Source: Paludibacteraceae bacterium (lineage in GTDB: Bacteria; Bacteroidota; Bacteroidia; Bacteroidales; Paludibacteraceae). From it: a stretch of 64,000 nucleotides of DNA. Shown here piece after piece: positions 56,001 through 64,000 of the stretch. A program made the translations under genes and the position numbers. Below the pieces are notes generated by a model. The model was given only the letters and a program-made list of their open reading frames with translations. It was not told the DNA's origin and made no database searches. The stretch is from positions 1-64,000 of the forward strand of contig JAFYSF010000027.1 of NCBI GenBank assembly GCA_017559505.1, in the 5' to 3' direction. Numbering within the stretch: position 1 is the first letter of the stretch; every line of letters starts with the position of its first letter.

Positions 56001-56169
56001 TCTCTTCCGTAAACGAAGTAGTATACACCCAGTCCAACCCATCTGGACCATTCAAAAAACCATACCCCGCAACCGGACCAATAGCAGACGTTTGCAACTC
56101 AGCAGAAGCATAACCCACTACAACAAACATTGCAACAATAGCAACAAAAAAATCTAAAATGCGTTTCAT
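53053..56169 (-). CDS. T9SS-exported protein with GLUG-like repeats
   Basis: 1038 residues from the ATG at 56167-56169; a longer frame to 56271 would run across a terminator hairpin and the promoter, so it is rejected. Signal peptide MKRILDFFVAIVAMFVVVGY...ASA. The N-terminal ~550 residues are beta-rich and resemble a propeller or repeated-strand surface domain. Residues ~560-800 have GLUG-like repeats (VLGGLVGDVSLHSTIEGCSM, NVGGIVGQSATSTSI, EVGGIVSNSSGDDKIENC, ILGGVVGTSDRSRVVNC). The last ~65 residues (MYLFSTTGQLLMRVENRMNV, GLPAGIYVVKAAEGVVKVSI) are a T9SS sorting domain. It is likely a surface-bound protein; the ligand is unknown. Confidence 0.83.
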   Translation of the reverse strand: MKRILDFFVAIVAMFVVVGYASAELQTSAIGPVAGYGFLNGPDGLDWVYTTSFTEEKGYYTYMEVKVYDEKNNLVSTIADSLRVEGAVGVRMVNMQPYLTKKFFNQDNNYEVMVFVYANTADYKGKYLHYIYSLTEGMAKKLYEIDGTFHMAENMSVNSYSEVYTMIFQREERGDDNSLLYHYDVYGKASYFSNYEAEKKHTFTVDYKYVSSSGEEPSPILMVNNGGKANYVLTQYEKPYFTIPEDVNQDLIVNEDNSLVIKYYDDKFELVHETKIPVVLTSEYLYSFLHLGSLNISGDVLLNYGGGDAPAYFITVKDYQTSSDSYITSYRLYDVEGNKLKDVVGNVVSSSAMGDIVGQPKQWMFACEEGEVGVFRFVDFPACEVVAELPVVTKDGVVLSSSVDRYGKGMSYQYAVALLQGELAKDGSTLHKVAWFNNDGSFDRYDVLNLGKGVENAMFNIATEALNPHLFDIDDAREYMVLLTKSREGSDVKDKLLAICSTKGDVLFEMGSDASKGGDLGSICLLNTRTAPVLMCPYSDGRTITLQYVELPLNATAMKGDGTAENPYEIARAYDFTLIENDLDAHYKVVNDIDFMNVVFDGVEGEFTGKFDGGNFEIRNVVLDGSGMFAALRDSAVVENMVLRNVVLSASKFTDVVGVLANDVIGNFTEAGTGYGCRISNVHVVCSYIVGEDGFEGVLGGLVGDVSLHSTIEGCSMSYANIYAPTASNVGGIVGQSATSTSILVCAFDGSIEAGYEVGGIVSNSSGDDKIENCHVTADVFAKEILGGVVGTSDRSRVVNCYVEGALELDENAEIVKVGGVIGEMGSTLSDSVYALVANNIVALEKIEFPEVTKELYAHRIVGYSNGDSFEYDWDNRDPSKPKEEWPRIYNEAEKCLKDNYVVSDLAAIDVAVELTDTTTEGATLDRSLMTVEWLLERGFKFGESISSPWVVEDENDMRLWFEVFEEVVPDYVDNVADNSKIVVKFEGDELVAEGEMYLFSTTGQLLMRVENRMNVAGLPAGIYVVKAAEGVVKVSIR

Positions 56170-56202
56170 AATATTATTTTCCAAATTTACAATTCCATCC
56201 CA

Positions 56203-56233
56203 CAAAGTTACAAAAAACATTTCATCTACACAA
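56203..56233 (-). promoter_or_regulatory. Promoter of the GLUG-like protein gene
   Basis: Minus strand TTG (56231-56233), 20 bp, TAACTTTG (56203-56210). Predicted start near 56196, leader ~27 nt. It supports the ATG at 56169. Confidence 0.65.
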
Positions 56234-56261
56234 CACCCCACAAAATAATAAAGTAAAAGGT

Positions 56262-56287
56262 AGAGGCGCAAACCAATTTGCGCCTCT
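56262..56287 (-). terminator. Terminator after lplA (AGAGGCGCAAA stem)
   Basis: AGAGGCGCAAA / TTTGCGCCTCT around CCAA, 11 bp after the lplA stop. It is a variant of the stem at 24734, 25527 and 61963, with AT-to-GC changes that keep pairing. Confidence 0.75.
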
Positions 56288-56297
56288 ATTCTTGCTA

Positions 56298-57266
56298 TTA
56301 TAACAACGACAAAATATCTTCAGCAGTTGCTCCTAATATATAATCCTCTACTCTAATTTGATTTAGCGACTCTCGCATCGCCTCTAACTGAAAATCTACA
56401 CCCACAAATAGATCATATAATTGCTGTAAATCCTGATGCGTAAAGAAATCACCGTTAAATTCCATAGACTTAATCTTTCCGTTCTTCACATCCACTCGGA
56501 TTTCAATCACGCCCCATGCAAATCGCTGTTTATTCTTAAACGTATAAGGCGGATTGTTGCCCCACATCCACTCATCTGTAAGATATTCTGGCTCAATAGC
56601 CTTTACTCGTTCAAACTCTTCTTGACCAAAATCTTCACGATTACCAGCAATTGCATTTTCAAGATGTCGCATCAATTCTTCTCTCCCAAGGGTCATATAA
56701 TCCCCTACGTTGATAACTCGCTGACGCACACTCTCTATTCCCTTTGATATCAACTTCTCATTATCAGGCGTAATTGTTCGCACTAATTGCTCAAGGTCGG
56801 TCTTATATAATAAGGTGCCATGCAGAATAGAGCCATTCTCATTACGATAATAGGCATTGCCCGAAAATTTCTTTCCCTTAAATATCAAATCATTGCGCCC
56901 TGAGAGCTCAGTTTCAAGCCCAATTTCAGCAAAAGCATCAACCACAGCCGACAAGCAATTGCGAAACACATCATCACGCTTGCCTTCACGCTTAATAAAG
57001 GTAAACATAAAGCATCCTTCATCAGCAAATATGGTTCCACCGCCCGAGTGACGACGATAGATTGGCACTCCGATCTTACGCACATGCCCCATATTTACTT
57101 CGCTCTCTATCAATTGATGCTTACCACACACAATGGCAGGAAATATATCCCAAATAAAAAACAAATCCTTATCGCGCCATGCTGGCGAATTGAGCAAGTA
57201 CCGCTCCAAAGCTAAATAGAATGACACCGTCTGGCGACCATATTTTGTTAAATCAAGAGTAATCAT
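56298..57266 (-). CDS. lplA: Lipoate-protein ligase A
   Basis: About 322 residues from the ATG at 57264-57266 (MITLDLTKYG); an ATG four codons upstream is also open. The enzyme activates free lipoate with ATP and joins it to target lysines, such as K63 of GcvH. Motifs: IWDIFPAIVCGKHQLIESEV, the signature VPIYRRHSGGGTIFADEG (about 70-90), RNDLIFKGKKFSGNAYYR and HGTLLYKTDLEQL. The C-terminal domain (from ~240) is the accessory lipoate_A ligase C part. It lies upstream of the T9SS gene with a terminator between; the mtnN gene is 88 bp upstream. Confidence 0.92.
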   Translation of the reverse strand: MITLDLTKYGRQTVSFYLALERYLLNSPAWRDKDLFFIWDIFPAIVCGKHQLIESEVNMGHVRKIGVPIYRRHSGGGTIFADEGCFMFTFIKREGKRDDVFRNCLSAVVDAFAEIGLETELSGRNDLIFKGKKFSGNAYYRNENGSILHGTLLYKTDLEQLVRTITPDNEKLISKGIESVRQRVINVGDYMTLGREELMRHLENAIAGNREDFGQEEFERVKAIEPEYLTDEWMWGNNPPYTFKNKQRFAWGVIEIRVDVKNGKIKSMEFNGDFFTHQDLQQLYDLFVGVDFQLEAMRESLNQIRVEDYILGATAEDILSLL

Positions 57267-57292
57267 ATTATAATACAAGAAGTCTTTCTTTT

Positions 57293-57340
57293 AAGACAGG
57301 AAGACATGAATACAAGAAAAAAATCATGTCCTCTTGTCTT
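57293..57340. repeat. 17-bp imperfect inverted repeat between mtnN and lplA
   Basis: AAGACAGGAAGACATGA and TCATGTCCTCTTGTCTT pair with two mismatches around a 14-nt A-rich loop. No U-run follows on the minus strand. It may be an mRNA stability hairpin in the gap. Confidence 0.5.
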
Positions 57341-57354
57341 CGTGTCTAAAAAAA

Positions 57355-58055
<701 letters not shown>

Positions 58056-58056
<1 letters not shown>

Positions 58057-59447
58057 CAATATCCCAAAATTTTCAACATTGATTTATACGATTGTTCTTT
58101 TGCGAAAAGTTTTGTAAACCACTCGCCATCTTCATCACGATCAATAACAACTAATTTAGGACCAGGTATCAAACAGTGTTGAATACCGCCATATCCACCA
58201 AGACTCTCTTGATAAGCTCCCATGTGGAAGAATCCAACATATTGATCTTCACCTTCTTTGATTTTTGGCATAAATACAGCATTCGAGTGTGCCTCTGCAT
58301 TATAGAAGTCTTCTGAGTCGCAAGTCAAGCCTCCAAGGTTGACACGTTCATACTCTGAATTCCAATTGTTTATTGCCAATAACACAAAACGCTGATTAAT
58401 ACCCCATGTATCAGGCAAAGTAGTCATAAACGACGAGTCGATCATATTCCACTTTTCACGGTCGTTTTGTTGTTTTTGATTCACAATACTATACAACATT
58501 GCACCACTCTCACCTACTGTATAGCTACCGAATTCAGTGAAAATATTTGGCTCAGGCACATTGTTGTTTTGACAAATAGTTTTCACTTGAGCAACAATCT
58601 CCTCAACCATGTATTCATAGTCAAACTCAAAATCCAAGTGAGCTTGAATAGGCATACCACCACCAATATTCAACGAATCGAGCTCAGGACAAATCTCCTT
58701 CAAATCGCAATACAAATTCACTGCTTTCGACAACTCATTCCAATAATACGCCGTATCCCGAATACCTGTATTCACAAAGAAATGCAACATTTTTAGTCGC
58801 ACATTAGGGTTATGTTGAATCTTATTTTGATAATAAGGTATAATGTCGTTGTAACGAATACCCAAACGAGAAGTATAGAATTCAAACTTAGGTTCCTCTT
58901 CAGATGCAATACGGATACCCACATTCAACTCTTTTACTTCATTCATATCAAACAAATCCAACTCAAACTTATTATCAAGAATAGGAATTACTTTAGTAAA
59001 TCCACGCTTAATCAAGTTCTGTATATTCTCTACATATTGAGGACGTTTGAAACCATTACACAAGACGTATGTATCAGTATTCAAATGACCCGACTCATGC
59101 AAAGCCTCCAACATATTGATATCAAAAGCCGATGAAGTCTCAATATTTACCTTATTTTTAAGTACTTCCTCCATTACGAATGAAAAATGCGACGATTTAG
59201 TACAATAACAATAGTTGTATGAACCATTGTAATCTACCTTTGCCATAGCCACATTAAACATACGGCGAGTTTTCTGAATATTTGCACCAATCTTAGGCAA
59301 ATAACAAATTCTCAACGGAGTGCCATATTGCTTAATAACCTCCATCAAAGGAATACCAAACCATTGAAGTTCACCATCTTCCATAGTAAACTCTTCATTA
59401 GGCACCTCGAACGCCTGCTGAATCAAATCGATATATTTATTCTTCAT
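58056..59447 (-). CDS. Arginine decarboxylase-type PLP enzyme (fold type III)
   Basis: 463 residues from the ATG at 59445-59447. It matches the short Bacteroidota arginine decarboxylase family in pattern: KYIDLIQQAFEVPNEEF, FGIPLMEVIKQYGTPLRICYLP and the PLP lysine in YCYCTKSSHFSFV. Further matches are NIETSSAFDINML, VLCNGFKRPQYVENI, LNIGGGMPIQ (phosphate loop) and IFTEFGSYTVGESGAML. It makes agmatine (or a related diamine) as the first step to polyamines; the substrate is inferred by family resemblance, and other decarboxylases of this fold cannot be excluded. It has its own promoter and overlaps mtnN by one base. Confidence 0.82.
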
Positions 59448-59548
59448 AACAGAGAATTTTACCAATCCAAGTAAGTTGGATTGTAGTTATACAAACAAAA
59501 TAACTAACTTAGTTTACCTCAAAATAGACAAACTAAATAATTCGACTG

Positions 59549-59579
59549 CAAAGTTACACATTATTTTACAAATACACAA
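59549..59579 (-). promoter_or_regulatory. Promoter of the decarboxylase-mtnN operon
   Basis: Minus strand TTG (59577-59579), 20 bp, TAACTTTG (59549-59556). Predicted start near 59542, leader ~95 nt. Confidence 0.65.
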
Positions 59580-59656
59580 TAGTTAACACAAAAGAGATCA
59601 ATATATTCAAACAACGAATAAAACCACTCACAAAAAAAACATTAACAATAAAAAAA

Positions 59657-59694
59657 AGAGATTGCACCAAAATAAAATTTTGATGCAATCTCTT
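59657..59694 (-). terminator. Terminator after tRNA-Arg
   Basis: AGAGATTGCA / TGCAATCTCT with an inner CAAAA/TTTTG stem and T-runs; 20 bp downstream of the tRNA on the minus strand. Confidence 0.85.
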
Positions 59695-59713
59695 TTCCTA
59701 TAAATCACTCATG

Positions 59714-59785
59714 TACCCCCGTCGAGAATCGAACTCGAATCTACGGTTTAGGAAACCGCTATTCTATCCGTTGAACTACAAGGGC
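59714..59785 (-). tRNA. tRNA-Arg (anticodon CCT)
   Basis: The minus strand folds as a cloverleaf. Acceptor GCCCTTG pairs with CGGGGGT (three G-U pairs), the D arm is GTTCAACGGATAGAAT, the anticodon stem-loop GCGGT-TTCCTAA-ACCGT has CCT at the anticodon position, and the T arm is TCGAG-TTCGATT-CTCGA, followed by discriminator A. CCA is not encoded. 72 nt. It reads AGG codons. Confidence 0.93.
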
Positions 59786-59788
59786 TTA

Positions 59789-59823
59789 TTCAATACACAA
59801 TTCACAATGCATAATGCAAAATT
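59789..59823. repeat. 7-bp-period array between yidC and tRNA-Arg
   Basis: TTCAATA, CACAATT, CACAATG, CATAATG, CAAAATT; a second short one (AATTGTG, CATTATG, AATTGTT) reaches the yidC stop at 59846-59866. Confidence 0.65.
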
Positions 59824-59866
59824 AACCATTCGGCATTAAACAAATAATTGTGCATTATGAATTGTT

Positions 59867-61795
59867 TTAGTGTCGTCCTTTTGAGTTAGACTTCATTTGT
59901 TTTGCTTGCTGTTCACGAAGAGCTTGTTGTTGTGCTTTTTGAGCTTCTTCAAGACGTTGCATAAAACTTGATTTCTTTTGTGGTTTTGCTTTATTTTTCT
60001 CAAGTTGAGCAAGCACTTTTTTATCATCTACAAAAAGACGGAACAAATATGTTTGAATAATTGTAATCAAAAGCGATACAAAGTAGTAATACGAAAGACC
60101 CGATGCATAGTTATTGAAGATAAACATAAACATAACTGGCATCATATACATCATCCATTTCATCATACCTGCGCCTGGTTGGTCAGCTGCACCAGTATTT
60201 GCCATATTAATTTTGGTATAGATAATATTTGTAATAGTCATCAAAAGACAGAACAATGAAATGTGGTTACCAAAATATGGAGTAATAAGTGGAATATAAA
60301 CATCCCAAGAGAAAATAGCATCATAACTTGAAAGGTCATCAGCCCAAAGGAAAGATTGTCCACGAAGCTCAAATGCAGTAGGGAAGAAGCTGAACATAGC
60401 AAACAAAATAGGCATTTGGAACAACATAGGAAGACAGCCACTCATTGGACTTGCCCCTACCTTTTGATAAAGAGCCATAGTTGCTTGTTGACGTTCCATT
60501 GCTTTTTCAGCAGGAATACGAGCATTAATTTCTTCGATTTGTGGACGAAGTACACGCATTTTAGCTGATGACATGTATGATTTGAACGTAAATGGAAGTA
60601 TCACTAATTTAATAATGATAGTCAACAAGAAAATAATAAGACCATAACTACCTATATATTTACCTAAAAAGTTGAACACAGGAATGATAACACATGTTGT
60701 AATCCAACGGAAAAGCGACCAACCCATAGGAATAATATGTTGAAGACGAAGTTTATCTTCACCATTTAGGTCTTGGTCATAAGATTTCAATACTCGATAT
60801 TGGTTAGGACCATAATATGTATGGAATTTAGTAGGACGAACACCATTAGGATCGAAAGCCACGCTCGCCTCCATTTTATGTTGTTTAATAAACTCTGAAC
60901 GATCAGGCATAATTTCTGTTTCAACAGCAGTGGCAGTGAAAGCATCATCTGCAATCATAATAGTACTGAAGAAATGGTCTTTGAATGCTACCCAACGCAC
61001 TTTACCTGCAAGTTTTTCAGAATCATTTTTGAATTCAGAAAGACGCTCCATATCGTCCGACACATATTTATAGTTAAGTGTAGCGTAACGAGATTCGAAT
61101 TTACGACCTTTCTCGTTTTGACGAATGAGCGATTGCCATTGCATATCAAGCGATGATGTATTAGGCGAAAGATATTGACTCATATTGTGAGCTTTAATCT
61201 CCATCGCAGTCATGAAATCATCATTTGGGATAGTATAAATAAAGTCGATATGCGCATCAGTATCTACAGCAAGACGCATAGTTACGATTTGAGCATCATC
61301 TGTTTTACTGATAATTGGTTGAAAATAGAGACTCTTAGTGCTAATAATACGATTATCGCTTGTGAAAAGAGTAAAACCTAAAGAAGCATCGCCATCAGCA
61401 AAAAGCATAAGAGGAAGAGAATCATAACGAGTATAATTCTTCATTTCAGCAGCACATACACGACCACCTTTATTAGAAAAAGTAAGGCGAATTTTCTCAT
61501 TTTCAACAGTAAATTGCTCTTCTACACCAACTCCAGCAGCAGCAAAATAGCCATAAGTTTTCACTAAACGAGCAGAATCAAGAGTAGCTTCACCAATAGC
61601 TGCAAGCGAATCAGCAACCGCTTGTTGACGTTCGAGTTCTAATTGAGCAAGATATGCAGACTCATTAGCCGCTGCAATAGAATCGCGAACATGTTGACGA
61701 CGAGCCAATTCTTCTTTACTTGGTTGATTCAACCAGCTGAAGCCGAAGATTACGGCCATGATTAGGACTAAGCCTATGACGGTGTTTTTATCCAT
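59867..61795 (-). CDS. yidC: Membrane protein insertase YidC
   Basis: 642 residues. YidC inserts and folds inner-membrane proteins, alone or with SecYEG. An N-terminal helix (TVIGLVLIMAVIFGFSWLNQ) precedes a long periplasmic beta domain (~60-360) and the conserved 60KD_IMP core with five helices (from ~365). The core shows FTFKSYMSSAKMRVLRPQIE, GASPMSGCLPMLFQMPILFA, FLWADDLSSYD and YYFVSLLITIIQTYLFRLFV. The tail is basic (KNKAKPQKKSSFMQRL) as in ribosome-contacting YidC forms. It lies downstream of pyrG (order conserved in the phylum) but has its own promoter at 61922-61952. Confidence 0.97.
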   Translation of the reverse strand: MDKNTVIGLVLIMAVIFGFSWLNQPSKEELARRQHVRDSIAAANESAYLAQLELERQQAVADSLAAIGEATLDSARLVKTYGYFAAAGVGVEEQFTVENEKIRLTFSNKGGRVCAAEMKNYTRYDSLPLMLFADGDASLGFTLFTSDNRIISTKSLYFQPIISKTDDAQIVTMRLAVDTDAHIDFIYTIPNDDFMTAMEIKAHNMSQYLSPNTSSLDMQWQSLIRQNEKGRKFESRYATLNYKYVSDDMERLSEFKNDSEKLAGKVRWVAFKDHFFSTIMIADDAFTATAVETEIMPDRSEFIKQHKMEASVAFDPNGVRPTKFHTYYGPNQYRVLKSYDQDLNGEDKLRLQHIIPMGWSLFRWITTCVIIPVFNFLGKYIGSYGLIIFLLTIIIKLVILPFTFKSYMSSAKMRVLRPQIEEINARIPAEKAMERQQATMALYQKVGASPMSGCLPMLFQMPILFAMFSFFPTAFELRGQSFLWADDLSSYDAIFSWDVYIPLITPYFGNHISLFCLLMTITNIIYTKINMANTGAADQPGAGMMKWMMYMMPVMFMFIFNNYASGLSYYYFVSLLITIIQTYLFRLFVDDKKVLAQLEKNKAKPQKKSSFMQRLEEAQKAQQQALREQQAKQMKSNSKGRH

Positions 61796-61802
61796 TTTAT
61801 TT

Positions 61803-61868
61803 AAAAGTTGAAAGTTGAACCAAAGGTCTTTGAGCCTTTAGCGATAAAAAATTGAAAGTTGAAAGTTA
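61803..61868. repeat. AAAGTTG / AAGTTGA heptamers in the yidC leader
   Basis: Two short runs of the 7-bp period, AAAGTTG twice (61803-61816) and AAATTGA, AAGTTGA, AAGTTAA (61848-61868), separated by a non-repeated 31 bp. Confidence 0.55.
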
Positions 61869-61921
61869 ATTGTTTACAACCCCAACTTTCCTTTTATTTA
61901 CAATACTACAAAAATAGGGTG

Positions 61922-61952
61922 CAAAGTTACAAAATTTTCTTGACATATGCAA
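61922..61952 (-). promoter_or_regulatory. Promoter of yidC
   Basis: Minus strand TTG (61950-61952), 20 bp, TAACTTTG (61922-61929). Predicted start near 61915, leader ~120 nt containing 7-bp repeats. Confidence 0.6.
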
Positions 61953-61962
61953 TAGATAAAAA

Positions 61963-61991
61963 AGAGACGCAAATGATGTTTTTGCGTCTCT
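61963..61991 (-). terminator. Terminator after pyrG (AGAGACGCAAA stem)
   Basis: AGAGACGCAAA / TTTGCGTCTCT with loop TGATGTT and a T-run on the minus strand, 21 bp after the pyrG stop. Confidence 0.8.
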
Positions 61992-62011
61992 ATTGAAAAT
62001 ATTTGAATATT

Positions 62012-63619
<1,608 letters not shown>

Positions 63620-63620
63620 T

Positions 63621-63655
63621 CAATGCACAATGCACAATGTACAATGCACAATATT
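63621..63655. repeat. 7-bp-period array in the pyrG leader (CAATGCA type)
   Basis: CAATGCA, CAATGCA, CAATGTA, CAATGCA, CAATATT, beginning 8 bp upstream of the pyrG ATG; one more unit near 63665-63677. Confidence 0.8.
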
Positions 63656-63701
63656 ATATCATGCGATGCACAATGCGTTATTAGACTATGTAATTAAAGC
63701 G

Positions 63702-63730
63702 CAAAGATACAAAAAAAAATTGATAGTCAA
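63702..63730 (-). promoter_or_regulatory. Promoter of pyrG
   Basis: Minus strand TTG (63728-63730), 18 bp, TATCTTTG (63702-63709). Predicted start near 63695. Confidence 0.55.
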
Positions 63731-63780
63731 TAGATGTAAACAATATTTTTTTTGCAAGTTTGATTTTATGCAGTTTTATG

Positions 63781-63810
63781 TTGTGGTTTATGGATTTTTT
63801 AGTAACTTTG
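63781..63810 (+). promoter_or_regulatory. Rightward promoter leading out of the window
   Basis: TTG (63781-63783), 19 bp, TAACTTTG (63803-63810) on the plus strand. No gene start is seen before 64000, so the gene lies beyond the edge or the transcript is long-leadered or non-coding. The phrase GGGACTTATTGTATTTTA occurs twice downstream (63841 and 63948). Confidence 0.55.
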
Positions 63811-63880
63811 TGGTTGGTTTTTGAGGGAGAGATTTAGGGAGGGACTTATTGTATTTTAAGAGGGGTTTTGAAGGTAGGGC

Positions 63881-63914
63881 GAAGGTATGGTTATCCTATG
63901 ATGAAGGTTGCTTA
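63881..63914 (-). repeat. AGCAACC/ATAGGATAACC dispersed repeat, copy 3 (inverted)
   Basis: The reverse complement reads TAAGCAACCTTCATCATAGG then ATAACCATACCTTC, nearly identical to copy 2. Confidence 0.75.
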
Positions 63915-64000
63915 AAGTATGCTATTCCCTTTATCTGAACTCTGGGGGGACTTATTGTATTTTATCGTACATTTTTTAATCATTTTTTTAGTTATGATTT

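Noticed and set aside
56170..56271. Longer start for the GLUG-like protein
   Set aside because: The extension covers a terminator hairpin and a good promoter match, and hides the signal peptide.

Overview
The window comes from a low-GC member of the Bacteroidota, most likely order Bacteroidales. Four signs support this. Several secreted proteins carry type IX secretion (T9SS) C-terminal sorting domains. PorX and GldH homologues are present. SecA, IleS and the 463-residue arginine decarboxylase have the lengths usual for the phylum. Many genes are preceded by the phylum-specific promoter pattern TTG-N18..20-TAnnTTTG, with no Shine-Dalgarno sequence. No species name can be given from sequence reading alone.

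Layout. 1-13766: three tandem minus-strand genes for large T9SS-exported cell-surface or adhesin-like proteins (the first is cut by the window edge). The 2901-residue protein is preceded by an AT-rich leader of about 360 nt. 14362-23072: secA, an Omp28-like T9SS protein, an LplT-like MFS transporter and htpG. 23073-25575: a repeat-rich stretch with a lipoprotein, a strong candidate for a structured non-coding RNA (24369-24692, with its own promoter and terminator) and a HigB-HigA type toxin-antitoxin pair. 25575-33470: a housekeeping block on the minus strand with gcvH, a Rieske-like lipoprotein, murF, porX, trmB, gldH, ricT and holB. 33621-41186: plus-strand envelope genes (lipoproteins, a large AsmA-like protein, a BspA-type leucine-rich-repeat protein). 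41749-48770: ileS, an unusual SH3-plus-membrane lipoprotein and a long-chain acyl-CoA ligase. 49349-52987: a three-gene metal-acquisition locus (HYC_CC_PP-like protein, TonB-dependent receptor, HMA-domain protein with a His-rich tail). 53053-63613: a T9SS GLUG-like protein, lplA, MTA/SAH nucleosidase, arginine decarboxylase, tRNA-Arg(CCT), yidC and pyrG.

The most unusual content is repetitive. (1) About twenty short arrays with a strict 7-bp period are scattered through intergenic DNA and inside genes, with units such as TGCACAA, CTCAACT, CTCATTC and CTCCCTA. Three 7-bp units equal seven codons, and arrays in murF, mtnN, the AsmA-like gene and the HYC_CC_PP gene are translated into recurring seven-residue peptides. 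Two arrays supply the stop codon of the gene they touch. (2) A family of MITE-like intergenic elements has terminal inverted repeats close to TTAACATGARTTCGAYATAA; six copies are visible. (3) A separate 262-bp inverted-repeat element lies between two convergent genes. (4) A family with core AGCAACCTTCATCATAGGAT occurs three times. (5) Four terminator hairpins share nearly the same stem, AGAGACGCAAA. No CRISPR array, prophage, transposase gene or rRNA gene was seen.

Functional links: gcvH needs lipoylation, which LplA can provide; PorX regulates, and GldH belongs with, the secretion and gliding machinery that would export the large sorting-domain proteins; the decarboxylase and MTA nucleosidase overlap and fit polyamine metabolism.
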